Position numbers and translations under genes: made by a program | Assembly: GCA_000161975.1 (NCBI GenBank) | Contig: GG688422.1 | Span: 679,824-743,823, forward strand | DNA from: Eubacterium saphenum ATCC 49989 | GTDB lineage: Bacteria; Bacillota; Clostridia; Peptostreptococcales; Anaerovoracaceae | DNA: 64,000 bases | Direction of reading: 5' to 3' | The notes under the pieces: model-generated | Databases searched by the model: none | Told to the model about the DNA's origin: nothing | Seen by the model: only the letters and a program-made list of their open reading frames with translations | In this document: piece after piece, positions 8,184 through 16,624 of the stretch | How the letters are laid out: the number at the start of each line of letters is the position of its first letter | Position numbering within the stretch: position 1 is the first letter of the stretch

Positions 8184-9392
8184 CTATACCTTGTTCAAAA
8201 TATGCCCCATTTTTTCTTTTTTGGTTTGCATATACTTTTTACAGCTGTCCTTATGCTCCACTTCAATTGGAATTCTGGAATGCACTGTAATTCCGTAGCT
8301 TTCCAGTCCTTCTATCTTTTCCGGATTGTTTGTCATTATATCAAGATCATGGGCTCCTAAATCTTTGAGGATCTGCGCCCCTACGGAATAATCTCTTAGA
8401 TCCGCATCAAATCCTAATGCTATGTTTGCCTCGACGGTATCCATTCCCGCATCTTGCAGCTCGTAAGCCCTTAATTTATTGATAAGCCCGATGCCTCTTC
8501 CTTCCTGCCTTAAGTAAACGAGTATACCTCTTCCTTCCTTTGCAATTTCCTTCATCGCCGCATCGTATTGATCTCCGCAATCACATCTTGCGCTTCCCAG
8601 AGCATCCCCCGTCAAACATTCTGAATGTACTCTCACAAGTACCGGCTTTCCGTCGTCTACACTTCCCTTCACCATGGCTATGTGGTGCTCTCCGTTTATC
8701 TTGTTAACGTATCCGTAAATCTTAAATTGCCCGTATCTAGTCGGAAAGTCGGCTGCACACACCCTCTCCATGAAGATATCGTTCTTCTTTCTATATTCTA
8801 TCAAATCCTTTATTGTTATAAAAGTAAGCTTATGCTTTTTAGCCATTTCTAATAACTCGGTTTTTCGCATCATATGCCCGTCATCTTTCATGATTTCGCA
8901 ACATATCCCACATTCCTTAAGCCCTGCCAACCTACAAAGATCCACTGTCGCTTCCGTATGCCCTCTTCTTTCAAATACGCCCTTAGCTTTTGCCTTTAGA
9001 GGGAACATATGCCCCGGTCTTCTGAATTCACTTGGTTGCGCATCATCTCTAGTACATTCCACCGCCGTCTTCGCTCTTTCATGTGCTGATATCCCCGTTG
9101 TCGTATCGACATGGTCTATTGAAACGGTAAAGGCCGTTTCATGATTGTCGGTATTTTTATCTACCATCTGTGAAAGGCCCAATTTATCAATAACCTTTTC
9201 GCCCATTGGCATGCATATCAATCCTTTTCCATAGGTAGCCATAAAATTAATTATTTCAGGTGTAGTCTTCTCCGCTGCACATATCAAATCTCCTTCATTT
9301 TCCCTATCTGGATCGTCTGTGCATATTATCATTTTGCCCTCTCTGATATCTTGGATAGCTTGTTCTATGCTTCCAAATTCGTTGTCCTTCAT
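8184..9392 (-). CDS. ribBA: bifunctional DHBP synthase/GTP cyclohydrolase II
   Basis: The N-terminal half makes 3,4-dihydroxy-2-butanone 4-phosphate from ribulose 5-phosphate, and the C-terminal half opens GTP to start riboflavin synthesis. The protein has 402 residues. The RibB domain shows DDPDRENEGDLICAAE near residue 26 and the RRPGHMFPL segment. The RibA domain has the zinc-binding SECLTGDALGSARCDCGDQ and the arginine-rich LRQEGRGIGL. GGAGGAAAG lies directly before the ATG, and ribE ends 8 nt upstream. Confidence 0.96.
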   Translation of the reverse strand: MKDNEFGSIEQAIQDIREGKMIICTDDPDRENEGDLICAAEKTTPEIINFMATYGKGLICMPMGEKVIDKLGLSQMVDKNTDNHETAFTVSIDHVDTTTGISAHERAKTAVECTRDDAQPSEFRRPGHMFPLKAKAKGVFERRGHTEATVDLCRLAGLKECGICCEIMKDDGHMMRKTELLEMAKKHKLTFITIKDLIEYRKKNDIFMERVCAADFPTRYGQFKIYGYVNKINGEHHIAMVKGSVDDGKPVLVRVHSECLTGDALGSARCDCGDQYDAAMKEIAKEGRGILVYLRQEGRGIGLINKLRAYELQDAGMDTVEANIALGFDADLRDYSVGAQILKDLGAHDLDIMTNNPEKIEGLESYGITVHSRIPIEVEHKDSCKKYMQTKKEKMGHILNKV

Positions 9393-9400
9393 CTTTCCTC

Positions 9401-10042
9401 CTAAAATCCGTTCTCTATCAAAAATTCTTCCGTTATATTTATTTCCTTTTTTTCGCTTTTCTCACTTAAAATGTTGTTTATGTACTTAGCTATCATGTCC
9501 ACTTCAATATTTACCACATCGCCTGCTTTTTTACCAACCAATGTGGTTTCTTCTCCCGTATGTGGAATAACGCACACCTGAAATTCATTCTCGCCCACGT
9601 TCGCGACCGTTAAGCTTACGCCATCTATCGCAACGGATCCTTTGAGAACGATATTACCCATCAGTTCCGGATTGATCACAATAGTTATCCATGTGCCGTT
9701 TTTTTCTCCGGATATTGAGCGTATCCTTCCCGTACCGTCTATATGTCCGCTTACGATATGACCTCCAAACCTTTTACCCGCTTGCATGGCTCGTTCCAGA
9801 TTAACTTCATCCCCTATTCTTAACTTTCCTAAAGTTGTCATTCTCAACGTTTCTGCCAATACATCCACTTCAAAATGACCCTTTGTAAAAGCTGTAACGG
9901 TAAGACAAGTTCCGTTCACCGCAATGCTGTCTCCGATCTCCACATCGTTTAAAATGTCATCTGCCACTATGCTGAAACTTCCCGCTTCTCCTTGAGGCGT
10001 ATTCAATATTTTTCCCTTTTCTTCTATGAGTCCGGTAAACAT
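9401..10042 (-). CDS. ribE: riboflavin synthase, alpha chain
   Basis: This enzyme dismutates two lumazine molecules into riboflavin and the RibD-branch pyrimidine. The 213 residues consist of two homologous lumazine-binding domains: one starts at MFTGLIEEKG with SIAVNGTCLTVT, the other has GGHIVSGHIDGTG and SVAIDGVSLTVANV. A GGAGGG site precedes the ATG. It sits 11 nt downstream of ribD in the riboflavin operon. Confidence 0.96.
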   Translation of the reverse strand: MFTGLIEEKGKILNTPQGEAGSFSIVADDILNDVEIGDSIAVNGTCLTVTAFTKGHFEVDVLAETLRMTTLGKLRIGDEVNLERAMQAGKRFGGHIVSGHIDGTGRIRSISGEKNGTWITIVINPELMGNIVLKGSVAIDGVSLTVANVGENEFQVCVIPHTGEETTLVGKKAGDVVNIEVDMIAKYINNILSEKSEKKEINITEEFLIENGF

Positions 10043-10053
10043 ACTCCCTCCCG

Positions 10054-11160
10054 TTATGCATTGTTTCGTTTAACATTACCTGATAAAACAACATCTTCGT
10101 TTATCTTCTCTACTTTCATACCTTCTATGCGAATTGCATCGGAAACATCATCTATATCAAGTTCACCTTCTAAAAATGACTTTCCGCTTCCAAATATCAT
10201 GGGCGCCATATACAATCGAATTTCATCTACCAGTTGCTCTTTGAACATGCTCGCTGCGAGCGTTGCTCCGCCTTCTAATAATACGCTGTCTATCTCAAGC
10301 TTAGCGAGCTCTGCCATGAATTTTCTAAGATCCACCTTATTCTTTCCTGCTTTAATTATTTTTACTCCTTTGTTTGTAAGCTCTTCAATTTTTTCACGTG
10401 AAACATTTTCGCAGCATCCCACTATACAGTCTTCTCCCACTACCTTAGCTTCCAAAGGCAATCTAAGCTTGCTGTCGACAATTATTTTTACAGGATCATA
10501 AGCGCCTTCAAACCTCGCAGTAAGCCTCGGATCATCCGCCAAAACCGTACCTATCCCTACCATTATTGCAGAACACCTACTTCTAAGCAGATGCACATCT
10601 TTTCTTGATTCTTCGGAAGTGATCCACTTGCTTTTTCCGGTGCCGGTTGCAATCTTACCGTCCAAAGTGATTCCCGATTTAAATATTACATACGGCATTT
10701 TTTCCGTCACGTACTTTAAAAAAACTTTATTCAGCTGCCTGCATCTTTCTTCTAATATCCCTACTTCGCACTTTATCAATGCGCCTTCCAACTTCTCTAT
10801 ACCTCCTCCGTTTACGAGAGGATTAGGATCCCTCATGCCTATAAACACTCGCCCTATCTTTTCTTTTATGAGTAGGTCTGAACAGGCAGGTGTTCTTCCC
10901 TTATGCGAACACGGTTCCAAAGTCACATACATATCTGCACCTTCGATGTCGTAGTCTTTACTATGCGCATCCTGTACCGCTTCAACTTCGGCGTGGGCGC
11001 TTCCTGCTTTTTTATGGAAACCCTTCCCTATGATCTCCCCGTTCTTAACTATAACAGCGCCTACCATGGGATTTGGGGAAGTAGTTCCAAGTCCCTTCTC
11101 GGCAAGCTCTAAGGCCATGCTCATATATTTTTCTTTATCTTTGATTGTACGGTCGGTCAT
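10054..11160 (-). CDS. ribD: bifunctional pyrimidine deaminase/reductase
   Basis: RibD deaminates and then reduces the product of GTP cyclohydrolase II. The N-terminal deaminase domain carries the zinc motifs AHAEVEAVQDA and LEPCSHKGRTPAC. The C-terminal reductase has GKIATGTGKSKWIT and VLLEGGATLAASM. The ATG at 11160 (MTDRTIKDKEKYM, 368 residues) fits homologues such as B. subtilis RibD. The frame stays open to 11280, but that extension runs through the terminator and the FMN riboswitch and cannot be coding. First gene of the operon. A near-perfect parS site lies inside it. Confidence 0.94.
   Translation of the reverse strand: MTDRTIKDKEKYMSMALELAEKGLGTTSPNPMVGAVIVKNGEIIGKGFHKKAGSAHAEVEAVQDAHSKDYDIEGADMYVTLEPCSHKGRTPACSDLLIKEKIGRVFIGMRDPNPLVNGGGIEKLEGALIKCEVGILEERCRQLNKVFLKYVTEKMPYVIFKSGITLDGKIATGTGKSKWITSEESRKDVHLLRSRCSAIMVGIGTVLADDPRLTARFEGAYDPVKIIVDSKLRLPLEAKVVGEDCIVGCCENVSREKIEELTNKGVKIIKAGKNKVDLRKFMAELAKLEIDSVLLEGGATLAASMFKEQLVDEIRLYMAPMIFGSGKSFLEGELDIDDVSDAIRIEGMKVEKINEDVVLSGNVKRNNA
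10390..10405. other. parS-like site (15 of 16 matches) inside ribD
   Basis: TTTTTCACGTGAAACA differs from the parS consensus TGTTTCACGTGAAACA only at position 2. It lies about 7 kb from the perfect parS next to parA, inside the ribD coding sequence. Clustered origin-proximal parS sites, often inside genes, are usual in Bacillota. Confidence 0.7.
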
Positions 11161-11180
11161 TACTCGTTTCTTTCTTGCAA

Positions 11181-11210
11181 TAAAAAAATCGGAATAACTC
11201 CGATTTTTTA
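11181..11210 (-). terminator. terminator of the FMN riboswitch
   Basis: On the minus strand a hairpin with stem AAAAATCGGA/TCCGATTTTT and a 5-nt loop ends in a T run. It lies between the FMN aptamer and the ribD start, the usual expression platform for transcription attenuation. Confidence 0.9.
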
Positions 11211-11229
11211 AAATAATAGCACACAATGT

Positions 11230-11341
11230 TCCATTACTTCTCACATCCAGACTATACTGTCGGCATTGGAATTTCACCAATTCGTGTATTTCTACTTGCG
11301 GGCTTTACCGCCGGTATGGATTTTCACCACTCCTCGAAGTT
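11230..11341 (-). promoter_or_regulatory. FMN riboswitch (RFN element)
   Basis: The minus strand shows the conserved blocks of the RFN aptamer in order: GAGGAGTGGTGAAAATCC, ACCGGCGGTAAAGCCCGC, TTGGTGAAATTCCAATGCCG and ACAGTATAGTCTGGATG, then GAGAAG. FMN binding should favour the downstream terminator and shut off ribD-ribE-ribBA-ribH. Confidence 0.97.
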
Positions 11342-11349
11342 ATACTGCT

Positions 11350-11378
11350 ATTATACACATAGCTTAACTTTTTTTCAA
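11350..11378 (-). promoter_or_regulatory. SigA-type promoter of the riboflavin operon
   Basis: Minus-strand TTGAAA (11378-11373) and TATAAT (11355-11350) are spaced 17 nt apart and lie just upstream of the FMN aptamer. Confidence 0.85.
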
Positions 11379-11422
11379 TACCATTTTTTAGGCACATAAA
11401 TCAAGTTTCTTAAGAATCTGAT

Positions 11423-12478
11423 CTACTTATCCTTTGCCTGATCCTCATCATTTTTTGTGACATCTTGATCTTCATTTTTTTCATCTGTAGTGCTTTTCTT
11501 ATCTTTATTGCAGGAGGCAGATGCTTCTAATTTCGCTTTTACCTTATCAATATCCGTTAGCTCACTTACATCTACCGGCTCTTTATATTCACCATTCTTA
11601 TCCGCTCTTCCTGTCAAGATATCATATGCCATTGCCCGTGCTACCGCATTATATGCAACCACAGGTATGCTAAGCAATAGAGATATGATCCCGGCTACTA
11701 TAACGGCAGTAGCGTACATCAAAATAACCTCAACAATATCTCTTACCCCAAAACTATGTAATTCTCCGAAAACTTGATTCGCTTCCATCTCAAGTATTGC
11801 CATCTTAATCCGCCCTATTGTAAGTAAAACAGCTATGATTACCGGTGCAGCAGCAGCCAGCCCCCAGCCTATAAAGGAAAGGTCGAGAAAAAACAGTTTT
11901 TTCTTGTTGTCAAGCGTGAGCTCCTTGCTCTTCTCAATGCATTCCTTAACTTTAAGTTCCGGATTATCAATAAACACAAAAAGAGCTTGGCTATATCTAT
12001 ATACCGCTATTACTGCAGGTATCAGCATCAATACAACTACAACCACTGCAAAAAATATAAAAGCTACCGACCCTTTCGCTCCGCCTCCGGCAAGAATTCC
12101 TAAAAATATCACCCCGGGGATTATTCCTGTAAGACTCCAAAGTACAACAAACAATGCTATCAGACAATCAAGTCCTATGGCTTTGAAAAAATATGCTTTA
12201 TAAGGAAAGAACAAATCAGAAACCTCTGCTCTTCCTCCTCTTGCAGTCTTGAGAACCGCAATGCACAACCCTACCTCCAAAGGTGCGGCCAGCAATATAC
12301 CAATGGTTACTAAAGATGACGGCATTAATGAAAATAGATATCCTCCTACGTTTGCCAAAATAATTTGAAGCACCACCAAAGGCATTAATGCCTTCCAATG
12401 CTGCTTAAATTGCAAAAGCCCCTTTGCCCTAATTCTTGATACGGGCATATCCAACATTACCTTCTCTTTATTCTCCAT
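11423..12478 (-). CDS. DUF975-family integral membrane protein
   Basis: This 351-residue protein has an N-terminal cytoplasmic stretch, about six hydrophobic segments between residues 30 and 285, and a long hydrophilic, Lys/Asp/Glu-rich C-terminal tail of about 60 residues. The segment RYSQALFVFIDNPELKVKECIEKSKELT followed by a hydrophobic FLDLSFIGWG matches the DUF975 family. No biochemical function is established for that family. GGGGGA precedes the ATG. It stands alone upstream of the riboflavin promoter and is divergent from the DUF2148 operon. The charged tail is longer than I would expect for the family. Confidence 0.75.
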   Translation of the reverse strand: MENKEKVMLDMPVSRIRAKGLLQFKQHWKALMPLVVLQIILANVGGYLFSLMPSSLVTIGILLAAPLEVGLCIAVLKTARGGRAEVSDLFFPYKAYFFKAIGLDCLIALFVVLWSLTGIIPGVIFLGILAGGGAKGSVAFIFFAVVVVVLMLIPAVIAVYRYSQALFVFIDNPELKVKECIEKSKELTLDNKKKLFFLDLSFIGWGLAAAAPVIIAVLLTIGRIKMAILEMEANQVFGELHSFGVRDIVEVILMYATAVIVAGIISLLLSIPVVAYNAVARAMAYDILTGRADKNGEYKEPVDVSELTDIDKVKAKLEASASCNKDKKSTTDEKNEDQDVTKNDEDQAKDK

Positions 12479-12713
12479 ATTATTCCCCCATCTTTAATAA
12501 GAACACAAACTATACTGTCAGACAAATTAATATACATCTTTCTGTTTTTCATGACCTTCGGCAATATATTCATTTGCATATATATTTTAGTACGTTTTTT
12601 TGTTATGTGTCAATGACAACGTACAACTCTTTTGAGTCCGATCCTTGCTTGCAATTTCTAAATGATGTAAATTTATGGTAATATTGCTTAAAATGAATAA
12701 AAGGAGTGTTGCT

Positions 12714-13244
12714 ATGAAATATAATTCCGGTACGGTAGAAGACGAAATATTGCTTGAAGTCGCAAAGAAGATGTGCGTTGCGGCAAGAACAGCACCCAAG
12801 GCTTGCGGGCAGGATTCAATTGAAACCCTGATAATAGACGGGGAAGAACAACAAGCCCTCATAAAGGCTATGAAAACCCATAGCAAGGAAAGTAACCAAG
12901 CTTTTTTTGAAAGAGATGCAAAAAATTTAGAAAACTGCGCTTGCGTATTTTTAATAAGTGTCTATTCTGCGCCTACTGCCCTTCCTAAATGCGGGATTTG
13001 CGGATATGATGACTGCAATGAATCCATAAAAAACAAGTCACACTGTACGTTTAAAATCACTGACCTCGGTATAGCTCTCGGCTCTGCTGTCAGCATTGCG
13101 GCAGATAACAGAATAGATAACAGAATCCTATATTCTGCCGGCAAGGTTGCATTAAAGCTCGACTTCTTTCCGAAAGATTGCAAGGTATGCTACGCTGTGG
13201 GCCTTTCTGCGAAGGGCAAAAACGTATTTTTTGACAGACAATAG
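12714..13244 (+). CDS. DUF2148 ferredoxin-domain protein
   Basis: The 176-residue protein matches DUF2148, a small cysteine-containing domain common in anaerobes and predicted to bind an iron-sulfur cluster. Visible cysteine motifs are KKMCVAARTAPKACG near the N-terminus, PKCGICGYDDC (CxxCxxxxC) in the middle and FFPKDCKVCYAVGLSAKG near the C-terminus, with the family segment DLGIALGSAVSIA between. AAGGAG 7 nt upstream of the ATG at 12714 decides the start over the earlier frame opening at 12675. It is followed 9 nt later by plsC. Function is unknown. Confidence 0.8.
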   Translation: MKYNSGTVEDEILLEVAKKMCVAARTAPKACGQDSIETLIIDGEEQQALIKAMKTHSKESNQAFFERDAKNLENCACVFLISVYSAPTALPKCGICGYDDCNESIKNKSHCTFKITDLGIALGSAVSIAADNRIDNRILYSAGKVALKLDFFPKDCKVCYAVGLSAKGKNVFFDRQ

Positions 13245-13253
13245 GAGGCAAAT

Positions 13254-13982
13254 ATGTTTAGAAAACTTAGGATAGTAATTCTCTTGTTATCAGGACTTAA
13301 GAACATAAAACCGTTTATAAAGCCTATCGATGCGGCGAGAGCAAACAATGATGACAAGACTGAGTTTGAATTAATTAAAAAGGTCGTAAATAGATGGGGG
13401 AATTTTTTCTTAAAGGCATACAATGTAGATGTTACCATAGAGGGAAAAGAAAATATCCCGAATGAAGGCCCCGTATTATTTTGCGCAAATCATCAAAGCA
13501 ATGCGGATTCCATCGTTGCGGCAGCCACGTTAAGTAATATTCCCTTCACCTTCATCTCTAAAAAGGAAACTCTTAAAATTCCGTTTTATGGTGTCTGGCT
13601 TCAGCGAGTACGCTGTATTTTTTTGGATAGATCAAACACGAAGGATGCTATACGCACACTTAAGGTTGCCGAGGATTTAATTTCAAGAGGTATGTCAATA
13701 TTGGTATTTCCTGAAGGAACGAGAAGCAAGTCTCCGGAAATGGGAGACTTTAAATATGCCGCGCTATCGTATGGAACCCGTTCAAAAATCCCTGTGGTTC
13801 CGGTATCTCTCAGTAACACCTATACGCTGTTTGAAAAACCTTCCAATGAATCACCTGCAAGGGTAAAAATACGTATTCACCCCGCAATAGAAACTGCAGC
13901 CCTCTCACGCCCGGAGCTAAAGGCATTACCAAAGCAAGTCGAAGAAACAATAAGATCCGGAATAGAGGAGAAATTATCATGA
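13254..13982 (+). CDS. plsC: 1-acyl-sn-glycerol-3-phosphate acyltransferase
   Basis: PlsC acylates lysophosphatidate to phosphatidate at the membrane. The 242 residues carry the acyltransferase motif NHX4D (N79-H80, D85 in NHQSNAD) and the substrate-binding FPEGTRSKS near residue 160, with a moderately hydrophobic N-terminal region. An AGGAGG site precedes the ATG. It is the middle gene of a three-gene operon and overlaps the following dehydrogenase gene by 4 nt (ATGA), indicating coupled translation. Confidence 0.92.
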   Translation: MFRKLRIVILLLSGLKNIKPFIKPIDAARANNDDKTEFELIKKVVNRWGNFFLKAYNVDVTIEGKENIPNEGPVLFCANHQSNADSIVAAATLSNIPFTFISKKETLKIPFYGVWLQRVRCIFLDRSNTKDAIRTLKVAEDLISRGMSILVFPEGTRSKSPEMGDFKYAALSYGTRSKIPVVPVSLSNTYTLFEKPSNESPARVKIRIHPAIETAALSRPELKALPKQVEETIRSGIEEKLS

Positions 13983-14716
13983 GTACGGCGGTTGTAAGCG
14001 GAGGTTCTCGAGGCATAGGAAGGGCGATATGCCTTGATCTTGCAAAAAACGGATACAACATAGCATTTAATTACATAGAAAACGATATCGCTGCTGAAAA
14101 AACAGTTTTTTCCCTTAAAAAAATTTCTCGTTTCATCAATATAAAAAAATATAAATGCGATGTTGCAGACAATGATGCTATCGAATCAATGGTAAGTGAT
14201 ATCAAAGACACAATGGGAAATATTTCGCTGCTCGTCAATAATGCGGGTATCGCAAAGCACCAGCTTTTTCAGGATATATCGCCCGCAGATTGGAAAAGAA
14301 TTTTAGATGTAAACCTAAACGGCACTTATAACTTAATCCATTCCGTTTTACCTGATATGATTTCAAAAAAAAGTGGCTGTATTATAAATATTGCATCAGT
14401 TTGGGGAATTACGGGAGGCGCCATGGAAACTCATTATTCAGCGTCAAAGGGCGCCATAATAGCCCTTACAAAGGCCCTTGCGAAGGAAATCGGGCCCTCA
14501 AATATCAGAGTCAATGCCGTAGCTCCGGGACCCATAAAGACAGATATGTTATCTGCCATAAAGGAAGAGGACCTTGTTATGGTTGCCGGCGAAATGCCCC
14601 TTCAAAGGTTGGGAACTCCTGAAGAAATAGCTGCCACCGTCTCGTTTCTGGCTTCAGACTCCGCTTCATTTATAACCGGGCAAGTCATAAGTCCTAACGG
14701 AGGATTTACCATATAA
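13979..14716 (+). CDS. SDR-family oxidoreductase, FabG-like
   Basis: This 245-residue classical short-chain dehydrogenase has the cofactor motif GGSRGIGR (TGxxxGxG type), the NNAG motif at VNNAGIAKH and the catalytic YSASKGA (YxxxK) with the upstream serine in INIASVWG. It resembles 3-oxoacyl-ACP reductase FabG, and its coupling to plsC supports a lipid role. Many SDRs look alike, however, and no other fatty-acid synthesis gene is nearby, so substrate assignment is tentative. Confidence 0.85.
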   Translation: MSTAVVSGGSRGIGRAICLDLAKNGYNIAFNYIENDIAAEKTVFSLKKISRFINIKKYKCDVADNDAIESMVSDIKDTMGNISLLVNNAGIAKHQLFQDISPADWKRILDVNLNGTYNLIHSVLPDMISKKSGCIINIASVWGITGGAMETHYSASKGAIIALTKALAKEIGPSNIRVNAVAPGPIKTDMLSAIKEEDLVMVAGEMPLQRLGTPEEIAATVSFLASDSASFITGQVISPNGGFTI

Positions 14717-14722
14717 GAATTT

Positions 14723-15325
14723 TTAATCGGTCATCTCTTCCCTAAGGCGCATGCCTTCTTCTTCTATATATTCCAATTTATTAATCGCTTTTTCAAGGTA
14801 TTCATCTGCCTTATCGCCGTCATTTAACCCCGGAAGATTGACCCTTACATTTACGATGGCCGACCTTCCTGCACATTCAAAACATGCTATCGCAACCTCA
14901 ATGTCACTCTCAACATTGGGGTTACTCTTGTTTATGAGCATATTGGCGAGCTGAATCCCTTCTTCCGCCTTTTCCAATATCCTTAACGGAACACCTACAG
15001 CCTTAATAGATGCCTCGCTAATAAGCGTATTTCTTTCGCTCCCCTTCTCCTTGAATGCCTTCATGAGAGCATTAAAGGCATCCATATCATCCTTAATCAA
15101 GGCTCTACCCTCTTTCATCAAAGCCTGCACCGATGTTTTTGCATCCAGACAACCACTATGAAAATGCTGATAATTTGCATTTGCAACAGTTATCTCTATA
15201 ACCATTGATAAGAGCGCCGCTCCCTGCAGCAACGAAAAGGCGGCCACCGCTCCCCCTCCCGGGGTCGCCTTTGAAGAACTTAAATCCCTTACGTATTCGT
15301 CGATACTTTTTTTATAAATTCCCAT
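14723..15325 (-). CDS. cyclodeaminase/cyclohydrolase family protein (FchA-like)
   Basis: The 200-residue protein matches the formiminotetrahydrofolate cyclodeaminase / methenyl-THF cyclohydrolase (FTCD_C, FchA) family. Evidence is the N-terminal SSSKATPGGGAVAAFSLLQGAAL, the following VANANYQHF and the mostly helical remainder. The reaction would interconvert one-carbon units on tetrahydrofolate. AGGAGGATGTT precedes the ATG. It is a single gene convergent with the SDR. Whether it acts on formimino- or methenyl-folate cannot be told from sequence. Confidence 0.85.
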   Translation of the reverse strand: MGIYKKSIDEYVRDLSSSKATPGGGAVAAFSLLQGAALLSMVIEITVANANYQHFHSGCLDAKTSVQALMKEGRALIKDDMDAFNALMKAFKEKGSERNTLISEASIKAVGVPLRILEKAEEGIQLANMLINKSNPNVESDIEVAIACFECAGRSAIVNVRVNLPGLNDGDKADEYLEKAINKLEYIEEEGMRLREEMTD

Positions 15326-15750
15326 AACATCCTCCTTCCTGTTATTGTTTTCATAGCATCTTTTTTATAGCATTTCATCTAAGTCATCTAATTCCAACTT
15401 TACTATGTCATTTTATTACGCTTTTTCTCATCCTGAAGTAATTTCAACCATAGCTATGTTCTATTCGCCATATTCGCCTTATTGAGGCTTATTTTTCAAG
15501 CTTCAGGACGATTTAAAAAGGGTGCTTCTTTTAGATTTTGGTTTACATAATTATACAGGGGTTTATTTGCGATGATATCAGCAGTTTTATCCGTTATTAA
15601 AAATTAGCTGTTATTTTTTTTGTTTACCATTTCACCGCACAAAGGCATTTATAGCGTTTTCTCTTAAGATTGCGCTTTTTTGCCCGTGCACAAGCTATAA
15701 ATTGGGTGTTTCCATTGGAATCTGCATAAGTTTACAATAAAGTTTTTATG
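15326..15750. other. 425-nt intergenic region without a clear gene
   Basis: No convincing coding sequence, promoter pair or RNA gene is visible. The only structures are an 8-bp inverted repeat TCCTGAAG (15431-15438) / CTTCAGGA (15501-15508) enclosing the repeated ATTCGCC (twice within 20 nt) and a small GCCT/AGGC hairpin. The region separates parB, which ends at 15751, from the start of the cyclodeaminase gene. Confidence 0.5.
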
Positions 15751-16623
15751 TTAAATTGCTCGCAATGCTTCTATCAATCCTTCCAACTCTTCTCTGGAAT
15801 AATATTCTATCTCTATCTTGCCTTTATTGCCGTTTTGGCTTAAATTTACCTTGGTGCCCAGAGCGGAACTCAACTCGCTTTCTATCTGCTTCACGGCTGC
15901 ATTTTTCGTTGGATGCTTTCCCGGTTTTTTTCTGTCAAAGCTTAATCCCTTTTTAGACAACTTTTCAGCCTCTCTTACGGAAAGCCCTTTGGTTTCAACA
16001 TGTTTGGCTATTTCCGTTTGTTCCTCTTCCTTTGCCGAAAGGATTGCTCTTGCATGCCCCGCAGAAAGCTTGCCTGCCGATACCATATCAAGTACGGCAT
16101 CCGGTAATTTCAGCATTCTCAAGGCATTCGTAATATATGGTCTGCTTTTAGATACGGCCTTGGCCACTTCATCTTGTGTAAGCTCGTAATCCTCTATCAT
16201 TGCTCGTATTCCCCTGGCCTCTTCTATGGGGTTTAAATCTTCTCTTTGAACATTCTCTATTATTGCCACAAGCATGTTTTGCTCATCCGTGAGCTCCCGA
16301 ACTATACAAGGCACCTCTGAAAGGCCTGCTATCCTTGCAGCCCGCCATCGTCTCTCCCCTGCAACCACTTCGTAGTGAGAGCCTTGCTTTCTCACGACTA
16401 TAGGTTGAATGACGCCGTGCGTCTTTATTGATCTTGCAAGCTCTTCCAGCTTTTCCTTGTTGAATGTCTTTCGTGGCTGTGATTCATTCGGGGCAATTTC
16501 ATCTATTTCTATAAAGTTGATATCTTCCTTGTTCGCTTCACTTCCCTCTATCTCGGTCGAATCTATGTTGACGTCTTCGAACAGAGCTCCCAAGCCTTTA
16601 CCTAAGCCTTTTCTTTCAGCCAT
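15751..16623 (-). CDS. parB: chromosome-partitioning protein ParB (Spo0J)
   Basis: ParB is a CTP-dependent clamp that loads at parS and recruits SMC. The 290 residues show the ParA-activating N-terminus (RKGLGKGLGALF), the CTPase motifs with GERRWRA at 89-95 and ENVQREDLNPIEEA, the helix-turn-helix (LTQDEVAKAVSKSRPYITN) and a C-terminal dimerisation domain. It starts 1 nt after the parA stop. A matching perfect parS is present upstream of parA. Spo0J rather than Noc is favoured by the linkage to parA. Confidence 0.96.
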   Translation of the reverse strand: MAERKGLGKGLGALFEDVNIDSTEIEGSEANKEDINFIEIDEIAPNESQPRKTFNKEKLEELARSIKTHGVIQPIVVRKQGSHYEVVAGERRWRAARIAGLSEVPCIVRELTDEQNMLVAIIENVQREDLNPIEEARGIRAMIEDYELTQDEVAKAVSKSRPYITNALRMLKLPDAVLDMVSAGKLSAGHARAILSAKEEEQTEIAKHVETKGLSVREAEKLSKKGLSFDRKKPGKHPTKNAAVKQIESELSSALGTKVNLSQNGNKGKIEIEYYSREELEGLIEALRAI

Positions 16624-16624
16624 T

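Noticed and set aside
11161..11280. N-terminal extension of ribD
   Set aside because: The extra 40 codons run through the terminator and the end of the FMN riboswitch; the family N-terminus begins at 11160.
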